The translations under genes were made by a program, and so were the position numbers. DNA of 64,000 nt, taken from assembly GCF_900625025.1 (NCBI RefSeq), contig NZ_LR130574.1, positions 186,001 through 250,000 of the forward strand, written 5' to 3'. The first letter of the stretch is position 1. Each line of letters begins with the position of its first letter. Source of the stretch: Lachnoclostridium sp. Marseille-P6806 (lineage in GTDB: Bacteria; Bacillota; Clostridia; Lachnospirales; Lachnospiraceae). Below are positions 8,341 through 17,239 of the stretch, one piece after another. The notes below the pieces were generated by a model. The model saw only the letters and a list, made by a program, of their open reading frames with translations, made no database searches and was not told the DNA's origin.

Positions 8341-10080
8341 TTACATAGCACTCCCCGGCATTTCACAGGGAAGCATCGGCTCCCCGCTCTTGATCTGAAA
8401 CAACAGCTCGTCAAAATCCTTCGGCTCCGCATGAAGATAGCCCTGTACCCTGCCGCAGCCGATCTCCTCGAGAAAGCGCTGCTGCTCCTCCGTCTCCACG
8501 CCCTCCGCCAGCGTCTCGACACCAAGCTGATCCGCCGCCTTCACCACCGATTTCAGAATAACGCGGTTCGCGCCTCCATGCTCGTCCAGCTCCCGCATAA
8601 AGCGGATATCCAGCTTGATCAGATCGAATGTATATTGATGCAGAACATTCAGGGCGGAATAGCCGCTGCCGAAGTCGTCCACCCAGATCCGTATGCCGTG
8701 CTCCTGCAGCTCCCGAATCTGTTTCCGAAAACACTCTGTCGCCGCTGCCACATCCCGTTCCGTAATCTCCAGAATGAGGCACTCATGCTCGACGCCGTAG
8801 CGATCCAGTATTCCGAGAATCCGCTCCACCGCATTCTCCGTATCGAAATCCTGCGCAGACAAATTGACCGAAACCGGTATGAGGGCAAGCCCCGCCTCGC
8901 GGCGCACGGCAACCTGCCTTGCCACCTCCTCGAGCATGTACATATCAAGCCGGTGCACCAGATGGTATTTTTCCAGAATGGGGACAAATTCAGCGGGCGA
9001 AATAATTCCGCTCTCCGGATCAATCCAGCGGGCCAGCGCCTCAAAATTGCAGACCTTAGGCGCTTTTGTGCGGACGATGGCCTGATAAAACACCCTGATC
9101 CAACGATTTGCCAGCGCTTCCTCGAAGCGGTCCCGGATATAGCGCTGTCTCCAGTATGCATCCTCCAGTTTCGCAGAGTACAGGGCACAGCGCTTCTGCA
9201 TATCGCTCCCGATACTCTTCATGGCGAAGCGGGCACGGTCGAGAGCGCGGATGCAGCCCGTCTCGTCCGCCTCGACCGGCGCGGCACCGGCCCGCAGCCT
9301 TGCCCCGTTTCCCAGGGCACGGCAGCGCACCTGCTGACAGGCGGCGGCAATCCTGCTTTCCACCTCTCCGATCCGGGTCGTCAGCACAGCAAAATGATCG
9401 TCGGCAATCCGGAACACTGCGCCGTCCGAAAACACGAGCTGCAGAATCTCCCCCACAAGAAAGAGAAGTTTGTCTCCCTCGGCAAAGCCGTACTGCTCAT
9501 TGTAGCCCCGCATCCCGTCAATATCGAGATAGACGCAGACCGGCGGCCCGCCTTCCGCCCGGAGCCTTACGACCTCTTCCGCGGCGAATTTATGAAAAAA
9601 ATTCAGATTCGGAAGCTCCGTGACCGGATCCCTATAATACGGATCCCTGCGGAACACGCTGCCGCTTTCCCTGAGAAAGCTCATCTGCTCCCGGATGCTC
9701 AGATTGATGAAAAGGAGCACCGTAAGACGGACCCCCTCTTCGGGAAAAAGACTCCGCCCAACGACATGCGTAAGACAGCAGGGACCGTCGCAGGAGCTGC
9801 GGCTCCGGTATACGACATCGCACTCACACTCGCCCGCCGTCAGAGCCTCTCCCACTCTGAGAACAAGGTTCAGGTCCTCCGGCTCAACATAGCGGAATAC
9901 CCGGGTGAGGTTCTCCATTTCAATTTCTTCCCGGCGACATTTTTTCTCTCTGCAGTAGCCGTCCGATACCAGCAGCGTAACAGCCTCGCCGTCCACGCTC
10001 TGACAGATCACCAGAGGAATATGAAGACATTCATACGCTCTTCGGAATTCCGGTGAAAATTTGTAGATCTCATTGCTCAT
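8341..10080 (-). CDS. EAL phosphodiesterase with degenerate GGDEF domain
   Basis: 579 residues, starting at the ATG at 10080 with GAGG six bases upstream; an in-frame ATG at 10092 has no good site. Residues 1-150 are an uncharacterised sensor-like region. The GGDEF domain (about 150-310) has lost its signature, reading IADDHF, so it should not make c-di-GMP but may bind GTP. The EAL domain appears intact: FEALARW (346-352), VNLSAQDF, ILEITER, VDDFGSGYS (467-475), IKLD and EGVET (526-530) supply the expected metal ligands and general base. It therefore probably degrades c-di-GMP and may counter the nearby cyclase. Confidence 0.9.
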   Translation of the reverse strand: MSNEIYKFSPEFRRAYECLHIPLVICQSVDGEAVTLLVSDGYCREKKCRREEIEMENLTRVFRYVEPEDLNLVLRVGEALTAGECECDVVYRSRSSCDGPCCLTHVVGRSLFPEEGVRLTVLLFINLSIREQMSFLRESGSVFRRDPYYRDPVTELPNLNFFHKFAAEEVVRLRAEGGPPVCVYLDIDGMRGYNEQYGFAEGDKLLFLVGEILQLVFSDGAVFRIADDHFAVLTTRIGEVESRIAAACQQVRCRALGNGARLRAGAAPVEADETGCIRALDRARFAMKSIGSDMQKRCALYSAKLEDAYWRQRYIRDRFEEALANRWIRVFYQAIVRTKAPKVCNFEALARWIDPESGIISPAEFVPILEKYHLVHRLDMYMLEEVARQVAVRREAGLALIPVSVNLSAQDFDTENAVERILGILDRYGVEHECLILEITERDVAAATECFRKQIRELQEHGIRIWVDDFGSGYSALNVLHQYTFDLIKLDIRFMRELDEHGGANRVILKSVVKAADQLGVETLAEGVETEEQQRFLEEIGCGRVQGYLHAEPKDFDELLFQIKSGEPMLPCEMPGSAM

Positions 10081-10163
10081 CCCTGACCTCATAACAGCAG
10101 CTCATCGCCTGTAAATATGAATATAAATATAAATGCTTCTGCCGGCCGGATAACTCGCCGGCA

Positions 10164-10213
10164 ACAAAAATAAAACAGCACAATGATTCTGTATTGTCCC
10201 CCTCATTGTGCTG
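10164..10213 (-). terminator. Rho-independent terminator after the serine hydrolase
   Basis: Perfect 11-bp arms (10176-10186 and 10203-10213) with a 16-base loop are followed on the minus strand by TTTTATTTTT. It separates the serine hydrolase from the EAL gene. Confidence 0.85.
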
Positions 10214-10300
10214 CCCTGTATATTTATACACTACTTCTTCCCTGATGCTCAACCCTCAATATGCAGAATGTGTGAGCCTGCGGCGGCATGTGCTTGTTTT

Positions 10301-11479
10301 TCATCCGCCGAATACAATATTCCGCAGTTTTCTTGTCAGCCCTCCGGTACCATAATCGACGCGCTGTATCATCATGAGCAGAACCGTGCGACTCTCCGGC
10401 GCGATCGTGAGATAAGCGCCAAGCCAGCCGTCCCAGCCGAATTCTCCTTTCTCTCCAAGCGTTCCGGCAAGAGACGGATCCCGGAGCACGCGGACAAAAT
10501 TCCCGTAGGAATGTCCCTCGAGCCCCTGCCATTCGGAAAACGCCGCCTGCCGCGGCCCGTCGAGACCGGCGCTGCGGAAGAAGCGCACCGTGCCGGGACG
10601 CAGGATCTCGCAGGAAGCGCCCCTGCCCTCCGCGGCCAGCATCCGCGCAAAGGAGGCCATATCCTCTATGGTCGAAAACAGCCCGGCGCCGCCCGACTGA
10701 AACGGATTTTCCCCGCCGTCTCCCCGAATTGCGAGATTCTGTCCGGTATACAGCTCCGGCGCGGAGCCGTCCCCGAAGCAGGTATAGGCCGAGGCAAGGC
10801 GCGCTCTCTTTTCCTCCGGCACCGAAAACGCCGTATCTCTCATGCCCAGCGGATCAAACAGGCGCTTTTTCAAAAAATCCCCGTAGGGCATGTCCGCAAC
10901 TTTTTCAATCACCGCGCCGAGAACATCGGTCGACGTTCCGTACTGCCAGCGGCTCCCCGGCTGAAAGGCGAGCGGAAGCTTCCCCATGCGGGCGGCAAAT
11001 TCCTGTGTAGTCAATGCTCCCGGCGTCCCCAGCTTTCCGCACATCTCGTCAAAGAGTGCGGCGGAGCCCCACTCCGCCCGGTTCGCCTCGCCCGGATAGC
11101 AGAGCCCGGAGGTCATGCTCAGACAGTCCCTGAGATTCACCGGACGGTCCGCCTCTGTCAGGCGATCTCCCGCCTGTACTTTCTGTCCTCGGAACGCCGG
11201 GATGAATTTTTCGACCGGATCGTAGAGATCCACCCGCCCGTCCTGCGCCAGCAGCATCATCGCGGCGCCTGTCACAACCTTGCTCATGGAATACAGGCGG
11301 ACAATCGTATCACGGGAAAACGGGATGTTCTTCTCGATGGAAGCCTTTCCCGCCTCCGCATAACAGAGCTCTTTGCCCTCCTGCAGGAGCAGAACGTTTC
11401 CGCCCGCAATCTCCGCCCGTCCGACAGCCGCCTCCAATGCGCCTTTCAGAAGCGCTTCCTGATCCTCATTCCAGTTCAT
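10301..11479 (-). CDS. Serine hydrolase, beta-lactamase class C / esterase-like family
   Basis: A 392-residue serine hydrolase starting at the ATG at 11479 after GAGG. The catalytic SxxK motif is S64-M-S-K67 in RLYSMSKVV. The second motif reads QYGTSTDVLG in place of the classical YxN. No signal peptide is seen, so it is predicted cytoplasmic and more likely an esterase or peptidase-like enzyme than a resistance beta-lactamase. It follows the GH29 gene by 41 bases, suggesting co-transcription and perhaps a role in processing imported glycans or esters (inference). Confidence 0.87.
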   Translation of the reverse strand: MNWNEDQEALLKGALEAAVGRAEIAGGNVLLLQEGKELCYAEAGKASIEKNIPFSRDTIVRLYSMSKVVTGAAMMLLAQDGRVDLYDPVEKFIPAFRGQKVQAGDRLTEADRPVNLRDCLSMTSGLCYPGEANRAEWGSAALFDEMCGKLGTPGALTTQEFAARMGKLPLAFQPGSRWQYGTSTDVLGAVIEKVADMPYGDFLKKRLFDPLGMRDTAFSVPEEKRARLASAYTCFGDGSAPELYTGQNLAIRGDGGENPFQSGGAGLFSTIEDMASFARMLAAEGRGASCEILRPGTVRFFRSAGLDGPRQAAFSEWQGLEGHSYGNFVRVLRDPSLAGTLGEKGEFGWDGWLGAYLTIAPESRTVLLMMIQRVDYGTGGLTRKLRNIVFGG

Positions 11480-11520
11480 ACTCTTACCTCTCGTCTGTTC
11501 CCCTCTGCAATCAAAAAATA

Positions 11521-13026
11521 TTATTTCAGCGTCACCCGGAACACCACCGGGCTGTCCGACGAAACGCCGTCCGCCCGGATCGAAAGTCCCTCCTCGTTCC
11601 TCTCCCAGCAGACCTTCCTCGGGCTCCCGTCCGGATTCGCAAAGCCGAGAAGCTCGACATTCCCGATCAGGGCGTTGAAATCCGTCTGCGTCGGGTGCGG
11701 CACGCGCGCGAGAGAGCGGACATTCACTCTGCCGTTCTCCGGCCAGTGCATCGCAAATACATAAATCCGGCCGTGATTCACCGTAAAGCGGAAGTCCTCG
11801 GACGTAAATTCCGTGTCGACGCGGTCTGCAAAGGCGCCGCCTTTCGGCCCGGTCGGCCCCTCCTCCGCAATACGGAACGGGCGGCTCCCGTAAATCGCCT
11901 CGCCGTTCACCCGGAGCCACGCCCCGATTTCCCGGAGGATGGCCGCGTCCTCGTCCGAGATCGTCCCGTCCTCTTTCGGGCCCACATTCAGAAGCATGGA
12001 GCCGTTCTTCGCCACTGCGTCCACGAGATCATTCAGAATCACGCCGGGCCGCTTATACTCGTTCTCCGGCGTATAGCACCACGAATTCTTCGCAATGGCG
12101 GTATCGGTCTGCCACGGCTCCACCTGCGCCCGGTCGTACGAACCGCGTTCCGTGTCCGCGACCGCCGTCCCGAAAGGAAACGCATCGTTCTTGTTCGCGA
12201 TCATGACCTCCTCGCCCCGCGCGGCCGCGCTGTTATAATAATAGGCCGCTATCTTTTTCAGGTACGGGCGCGCCGCCTCGTGCATGATCCACCAGTCAAA
12301 GTACAGCTCGCGGGGATGGAAGCGGTCGATGATCTCAACGGTGCGGATCATCCAGTCGTTCAGAAATTCCTTTGACGGCGCCGGAGCAATCTGATTGTCA
12401 TCAATAATCCCCTCCTCATCCATCCTGACGGAGGGCCAGTAGAAATCCCCTCTTTTTTCGGCATTCGCCGGTACATCCGAGGGAAAGTCCCTGCCATGGT
12501 CAAAGAAGAACCAGTGCTCGATGCGGTGACTCGACGCGCCGGCAAGCAGGCCGCGCTTACCCGCTGCATCCATCAATTCCATGATCAGGTCGCGCTTCGG
12601 GCCTTTCTCCCACGCATTCCATTCCGAGAGCTCGCTCCGGTACATCTGGAAGCCATCGTGGTGCTCCGCGACCGGAACCACATAGCGCGCGCCCGCCTCG
12701 GCAAAGAGCTCCGCCCACGCCTCCGGATCAAAATGCTCGGCCCGGAACATCGGAATGAAGTCCCGGTAGCCGAACTGAGACTGCGGCCCGTAGGTTTTCA
12801 CATGATGTTCAAACTCCGGCGTCCCCTGAATGTACATGCTGCGGGGGTACCATTCATTCCGGAACGCCGGCACGCTGTACACGCCCCAGTGAATGAAGAT
12901 GCCGAACTTCGCGTCCCGGAACCAGCGCGGCGTCTCATGCTGCGAGAGCGAATCCCAGTCCGCGGCATACGGCCCCCGGGCGATCCCCTCCTCAATGTGT
13001 GCAAGCCACTTCTCCATATCGTACAT
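11521..13026 (-). CDS. Alpha-L-fucosidase, glycoside hydrolase family 29
   Basis: A 501-residue GH29 enzyme predicted to release alpha-linked L-fucose. Family signatures are WFRDAKFGIFIHWGVYSVP near the N terminus, VPVAEHHDGFQMY in the barrel, and LYFDWWIMHEAAR, whose Asp is the expected nucleophile. SMLLNVGPKEDGTI follows. There is no signal peptide, so it probably acts on imported oligosaccharides. The start at 13026 is favoured over upstream frames because AAAGGGAAG precedes it and the extension overlaps a likely promoter. Linkage preference is not readable. Confidence 0.92.
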   Translation of the reverse strand: MYDMEKWLAHIEEGIARGPYAADWDSLSQHETPRWFRDAKFGIFIHWGVYSVPAFRNEWYPRSMYIQGTPEFEHHVKTYGPQSQFGYRDFIPMFRAEHFDPEAWAELFAEAGARYVVPVAEHHDGFQMYRSELSEWNAWEKGPKRDLIMELMDAAGKRGLLAGASSHRIEHWFFFDHGRDFPSDVPANAEKRGDFYWPSVRMDEEGIIDDNQIAPAPSKEFLNDWMIRTVEIIDRFHPRELYFDWWIMHEAARPYLKKIAAYYYNSAAARGEEVMIANKNDAFPFGTAVADTERGSYDRAQVEPWQTDTAIAKNSWCYTPENEYKRPGVILNDLVDAVAKNGSMLLNVGPKEDGTISDEDAAILREIGAWLRVNGEAIYGSRPFRIAEEGPTGPKGGAFADRVDTEFTSEDFRFTVNHGRIYVFAMHWPENGRVNVRSLARVPHPTQTDFNALIGNVELLGFANPDGSPRKVCWERNEEGLSIRADGVSSDSPVVFRVTLK

Positions 13027-13100
13027 AATCTTCCCTTTCCGTGCTCCCGCGCACCGTCGTTTTCCTGTACTATGGTGACACACACCAGACTCTGCGCTCT

Positions 13101-13167
13101 ATTATAGCCTCTTTTCTTCGTTCCTCCTACCATGCGGGAGGCTGCTTTCAAACGAAATCATACGAAA
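13101..13167 (-). promoter_or_regulatory. Candidate promoter region of the fucosidase with direct repeats
   Basis: A perfect TATAAT (13101-13106) lies 75 bases before the fucosidase ATG, but no good -35 is present at 16-18 bases, which suggests an activator. Upstream, ACGAAA occurs twice in direct repeat 10 bp apart (13152-13157 and 13162-13167), as in AraC-type sites. No activator gene is adjacent. Confidence 0.35.
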
Positions 13168-13212
13168 CTTTCATGCAGCGCCGGCAGGGGTTCGCAGCTC
13201 CCTCCGGTGCGC

Positions 13213-13270
13213 AAAAAATCCCTCCGCATGTCCGCCGCGGGCGTAAGCCGCAGCAGGCATACCGAGGGAT
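13213..13270 (-). terminator. Terminator after the PHP phosphoesterase
   Basis: ATCCCTC/GAGGGAT arms close a long GC-rich stem-loop (13218-13270). A run of T follows on the minus strand (13213-13218). It separates the PHP gene from the fucosidase. Confidence 0.65.
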
Positions 13271-13296
13271 GCTTTATCCGCCTTATAATATTTTTT

Positions 13297-14334
13297 TCAG
13301 TCCGTCCGGCCGCTCCGCAGCGGAATCGGCGAGGTGTACGCCCGCCTCCCCTCTCTTGTCAGCAGCTCCGCGCGGAGATAAAACTCCCCGGGTTCCGCAT
13401 GGTAATCCACGCTCCCGCCCCTCACGCCGCGCACGCGCTGAGGCACCCAGATGGCGTTGCTGTAAAACACCGCCGTCATCACATCGGCCGAGCAGTCGAT
13501 ATGCAGGTCGCCTCTCTCCTCATCGAGCTGCACGTCGTAGATGAGGGGCCCGCGGCTCGCGTAGAACTGCCCGTCCCGAAGCCCGGCGAGGATGCTGCCG
13601 CTCGTGAGCTCCGCCGCCTTTACCATTGTGAAGCTACGGCACTGATCCCCGTTGTAGCTGTGCGCGTCATCCCCTGCCACCGCCGGCATCAGGATGCCGT
13701 GGTGGGTCGCCCAGATGTCAAACCACGCCGAAGCATCCGCCCTCTCGCCATTCCACGGGATATCCGAGACGGCGTTATAGATCTCCGCTGCCGCAAAGCC
13801 CTCCACCTCCCGGAGCCCCGCCGGATCCATGACGGACCATGCGGGATGGCAGAGAACAGCGATTCCGCCATTTCCCCGGATATGATCGACAATCTCCTGC
13901 GGCGCCGGATGCGGGCAGCGGAGGAATGCCTCGTCGCCTGTATCCTCCGTCATGCCGATGCCGAGAATGTGCCATGTCGCCACATCGCCGGGCATCCGCG
14001 TATTGGCGCCGCCGGTGTCCCACTCGACGCCGGACAGGAGCAGCATGTTCTCCGGCACAGAAAGTCTCTCCCCGAAACCGTTCTCTCCGGTGCTGTTCTC
14101 TTTCGTGCCGTTCTCTTTGGTGCTGTTCTCTCCGGAAAGCACCCCGCTCCGGCCGGGCTCCAGCGTAATGCCCGGACGCCGGTGATCGGTCAGCGCGGCA
14201 AAGTCGTAGCCCGCCCGGTGATAGATATCAAGAGCCTCCTGCGGGGGCAGCTTACCGTCCGACCGCGTACTGTGCATGTGGAGATTTCCTTTGTACCAGC
14301 TCCCGTCTGTCCGGAAGATCGAATGAAACGACAT
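13297..14334 (-). CDS. PHP-domain metal-dependent phosphoesterase
   Basis: A 345-residue PHP-superfamily hydrolase. Metal-binding motifs are HMHSTRSDG (H19, H21), ALTDHRRP near residue 50, AVLCHPAW, and GDDAHSY toward the C terminus. Such proteins usually hydrolyse phosphoesters or phosphorylated sugars with divalent metals; the substrate here is unknown. Residues around 66-85 are four degenerate repeats of a five-residue unit rich in ENST/ENGT, encoded by a 15-bp tandem repeat. They look like a surface-loop expansion after the TDH motif. The gene is preceded by the structured repeat element at 14346-14568. Confidence 0.85.
   Translation of the reverse strand: MSFHSIFRTDGSWYKGNLHMHSTRSDGKLPPQEALDIYHRAGYDFAALTDHRRPGITLEPGRSGVLSGENSTKENGTKENSTGENGFGERLSVPENMLLLSGVEWDTGGANTRMPGDVATWHILGIGMTEDTGDEAFLRCPHPAPQEIVDHIRGNGGIAVLCHPAWSVMDPAGLREVEGFAAAEIYNAVSDIPWNGERADASAWFDIWATHHGILMPAVAGDDAHSYNGDQCRSFTMVKAAELTSGSILAGLRDGQFYASRGPLIYDVQLDEERGDLHIDCSADVMTAVFYSNAIWVPQRVRGVRGGSVDYHAEPGEFYLRAELLTREGRRAYTSPIPLRSGRTD
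14078..14137. repeat. In-frame 15-bp minisatellite, four units, inside the PHP gene
   Basis: Four consecutive 15-bp units with core GTTCTCT (plus strand) begin at 14078, 14093, 14108 and 14123. Units differ at a few positions and keep the frame. Confidence 0.85.
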
Positions 14335-14345
14335 GGTAATCCTTT

Positions 14346-14568
14346 ATGCCGAAGCACTTTGTGCAAGGCACGCGCCGTAAAATCCGCGCAGGCGGTTTTA
14401 CGGCTGCGATCAGGGGCAATTTGGGCTTCGGCACAAATTGCCGTGTGAAGCATCTCTGCGCCGGCGCACAGAGATGCGAGCCGCTTCGCGTCTCATGCCA
14501 TCCCACTACGTGGCAGCACTTTTCGCTCACGGAGCAAATCAACGCATCAGCGTGATTTTTCACACTAT
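14346..14568 (-). repeat. Modular structured intergenic element, copy 1 (order A-B-C-D)
   Basis: A 223-bp non-coding element filling the gap between the LacI stop and the PHP start. Modules on the plus strand are A 14346-14382, B 14383-14449, C 14450-14536 and D 14537-14568. Hairpins include 14375-14382 with 14396-14403 (8 bp), 14415-14423 with 14434-14442 (9 bp), 14450-14458 with 14469-14477 (9 bp) and 14478-14494. A second copy with B and C exchanged lies at 33005-33228. Because both copies lie in minus-strand gene order, any RNA would probably be read as D'-C'-B'-A'. Confidence 0.85.
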
Positions 14569-14574
14569 CCTTTC

Positions 14575-15660
14575 TTATCCGTGCAAAAGCGGTGAAGCAA
14601 CGTCCCCGGCGGCCTGCTGCGAAGCATTTGATTTTGCCGGACCTGAGGACTCCCGCACAGCGAGCTCCGCCGGCATCAGGATGGTCTCAGGCTTTCCCTT
14701 TTTCCCGATCATATCAAAGAGCAGCCGGATTGTCTCCTCCGCCATCTCCTCTGCGGGCTGAACAATCGTCGTAATCCGGGGCGCATAGAAGTTCCCGATC
14801 GCAATCCCGTCATAACCCGTCACGGAAATATCCTCCGGAATCCGGAGCCCCGCATCCAGAATGGCGCGGCAGGCGCCGATGGCAAAAATATCGGCGATGC
14901 AGAAGACCGCCGTGAACGGCTCGTCCGAGGCGAGGAGCTTTCTGGCCTCCTCATAGCCGTTTTCTATCGTGTAGTGCTCATTCCCGTTGGGCACCACCTC
15001 GCGGACGAGCTTCGGATCCGCCGTGAGCCCGTGCCGCCGCAGCGCGTCCGAATAGCCCTGATAGCGGAGCTGACCGACCGACGGCACGCTGACCGCGTCG
15101 GTGATGATGGCGATCCGCCGATGCCCCTGCCCGATCAGATAGTCGATCAGTTTTTCGGATTCCAGCCGGTCGTCCACCGCGACATTCGCATACCATGTCT
15201 GCTCCCCCTGCGGCATGCCGACTGTACTGAACACAAACGGCACTTTGAGCTGGCGGAGCATCACCTCGTCGTGAGTGAAATTACCCCCGAGGAATACGAG
15301 GCCGCGCAGGCGCTTTTCCTTGACAAGCTGCAGCGCGACCTGCACTTCATCCTCCCGCGCCTCCACATGGCGGAGGATCGTCGTATAGCCCAGCTTCTGC
15401 GCGCGATCCTCCATAACCTGTATCATGCGGTTAAAAAACTGATTGGTGATGCCCTTGATCAGCAGAGCGATGCTCCGCGCATCGCTCTTTTTCAGATTGA
15501 TCGCGCTGTTGTTCGGCACAAAGCCGGTCTCGGCGATCACCTCCATGATCTTGCGGCGGGTCGTCGGATTGATGTCCGGATGGTTGTTGATCGCACGGGA
15601 CACCGTGCTCACGCCCACGCCGCACAGACGCGCAATGTCTCTGATCGTTGTCTCTCCCAT
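14575..15660 (-). CDS. LacI-family transcriptional regulator
   Basis: A 361-residue repressor with the LacI helix-turn-helix at residues 4-25 (TIRDIARLCGVGVSTVSRAI) and a hinge containing NNSAINLKKSDARS. It is followed by the sugar-binding core with GYDGIAIGNFYAPRITTI near residue 280. It begins 7 bases after malQ, whose 3' end supplies the TGAGG binding site, so it is the last gene of the maltodextrin-type operon. It probably binds the three CCGG-NAACGNTN-CCGG sites at the operon promoter and responds to a malto-oligosaccharide or related sugar (inference). Confidence 0.92.
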   Translation of the reverse strand: MGETTIRDIARLCGVGVSTVSRAINNHPDINPTTRRKIMEVIAETGFVPNNSAINLKKSDARSIALLIKGITNQFFNRMIQVMEDRAQKLGYTTILRHVEAREDEVQVALQLVKEKRLRGLVFLGGNFTHDEVMLRQLKVPFVFSTVGMPQGEQTWYANVAVDDRLESEKLIDYLIGQGHRRIAIITDAVSVPSVGQLRYQGYSDALRRHGLTADPKLVREVVPNGNEHYTIENGYEEARKLLASDEPFTAVFCIADIFAIGACRAILDAGLRIPEDISVTGYDGIAIGNFYAPRITTIVQPAEEMAEETIRLLFDMIGKKGKPETILMPAELAVRESSGPAKSNASQQAAGDVASPLLHG

Positions 15661-15667
15661 AGATGCC

Positions 15668-17203
15668 TCATATCCGCCCGTAGGCTGCCGCCAGCGCGCG
15701 CATCCGCTTTGCCAGATCGTCTGTCGCGGCGCCTGCGGTAAGACGCCACCGCCAGTTCTGCCCGCCGAGGGTCGACGGATGATTGATCCGCGCCTCGTTT
15801 CCGAGATTCAGATAATCCTGCATCGGGATGATCGCCGTATCCGCGACGCTCATGAATGCGCAGCGGATGCAGTCCCACGCGGCCGACTTTTCGCTCCGGA
15901 TCCCCACATAGCGCTTGGCAAACATTCTGTCATGGCGGTTCACGCCCACGTACCAGCCCCGCATGGTCTCATTGTCGTGCGTCCCGGTATAGACGACGCA
16001 GTTGTGCCTGTAATTGTGGGGCAGATAATCGCTCTCCTCCCGCGAATCAAAGGCAAACTGGAGCACCTTCATCCCGGGATACCCGGTTTTTCTCACAAGC
16101 CTGCGGACCGAGGGGGTCATATAGCCCAGATCCTCCGCGATGATGGGCCGGTTCCCCAGCGCGCTCCGGAGCGCGGCGAAGAGCTCGTAGCCCGGCCCCG
16201 CCGCCCACTGTCCATTCTCCGCGGTGCTGTCCCCGTAGGGGATCTCATAGTACTCGTCAAAGCCCCGGAAATGGTCGATCCGCACCACGTCATAGAGCGC
16301 GAAGCAGTGCCGGATGCGCTCTATCCACCACGCATAGCCGGTCTGCCGGTGATAATCCCAGCGGTAGATCGGATTTCCCCAGAGCTGTCCCGTCGCGGAA
16401 AAGCCGTCCGGCGGGCAGCCCGCCACAACGGTAGGATAGCCCTTTTCATCGAGCTTGAAAAGCTCCGGATGGCTCCATGTGTCCGCACTGTCAAACGCGA
16501 CGTAGATCGGAATATCCCCGATAATGGAAATTCCGTTCCGGCCCGCGTATTCTTTGAGCTCTCGCCACTCCCGGTCAAACAGGAACTGCTGGAACTCATA
16601 GAAGCGGATCGCATCGGCAAGCTCCCTGCGGCAGCGCTCCACGGCGGCCTGCCTGCGCAGACGGATCCCCTCATCCCACTCGATGAAGCACCGCCCCTGA
16701 TTCGCCTCCTTGACCGCGCTGAACAGCGCGTAGTCCGGGAGCCATGCGCTCTCGCGCTCCGCAAAGCTCCGGAACGAGGCGCGGGCCGCATCGTACTCCG
16801 CGCCGGCCCAGCGCTTTTTCACATGAAGGGCGAAAGGACTGTTCTGATACGCCTTTTTGAGCATCCGGAAACGGCTCCGGTACACGGCGTCATAATCCAC
16901 ATAGCCCGGATCACTCCCCCAGTCGCAGGCCGAGAGCTCCTCCGCGGCAAGCCAGCCCTCGCGGACCAGCTCATCGGGGTCGATGAAATAAGGGTTTCCC
17001 GCATAGGTCGAAAAGGACTGATAGGGAGAGTCCCCGTAGCCGGTCTGGCCGAGCGGAAGAATCTGCCAGTAGGTCTGTCCGGCCGCTTTCAGAAAATCAA
17101 CAAATTCCCGGGCTTCTGCGGAAAAACAGCCGATGCCGTACTTCGACGGCAGGCTCGATATCGGAAGAAGAACACCACATTTTCTTTTCATACTCTTTCT
17201 CAT
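15668..17203 (-). CDS. malQ: 4-alpha-glucanotransferase (amylomaltase), GH77
   Basis: A 511-residue GH77 enzyme that transfers maltosyl units between malto-oligosaccharides in the cytoplasm. Motifs include GVLLPISSLPSKYGIG, GDSPYQSFSTYAGNPYFI, DIPIYVAFDSADTW, VRIDHFRGF (Asp nucleophile), IIAEDLG (acid/base Glu) and TGTHDNETMRGW. The length is normal for bacterial MalQ. The ATG at 17203 follows GGGAG closely; an ATG at 17191 is a fair alternative. Its place between sugar ABC permeases and a LacI regulator supports maltodextrin or glycogen-derived substrates. Confidence 0.94.
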   Translation of the reverse strand: MRKSMKRKCGVLLPISSLPSKYGIGCFSAEAREFVDFLKAAGQTYWQILPLGQTGYGDSPYQSFSTYAGNPYFIDPDELVREGWLAAEELSACDWGSDPGYVDYDAVYRSRFRMLKKAYQNSPFALHVKKRWAGAEYDAARASFRSFAERESAWLPDYALFSAVKEANQGRCFIEWDEGIRLRRQAAVERCRRELADAIRFYEFQQFLFDREWRELKEYAGRNGISIIGDIPIYVAFDSADTWSHPELFKLDEKGYPTVVAGCPPDGFSATGQLWGNPIYRWDYHRQTGYAWWIERIRHCFALYDVVRIDHFRGFDEYYEIPYGDSTAENGQWAAGPGYELFAALRSALGNRPIIAEDLGYMTPSVRRLVRKTGYPGMKVLQFAFDSREESDYLPHNYRHNCVVYTGTHDNETMRGWYVGVNRHDRMFAKRYVGIRSEKSAAWDCIRCAFMSVADTAIIPMQDYLNLGNEARINHPSTLGGQNWRWRLTAGAATDDLAKRMRALAAAYGRI

Positions 17204-17239
17204 TTCTCCCGGAAAGGAAGCGATCTCTCCGGGCCAGAC

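Noticed and set aside
10081-10163. Possible c-di-GMP riboswitch before the EAL gene
   Set aside because: The leader was read for GEMM-type conserved motifs and tetraloop-receptor sequences; none were found.
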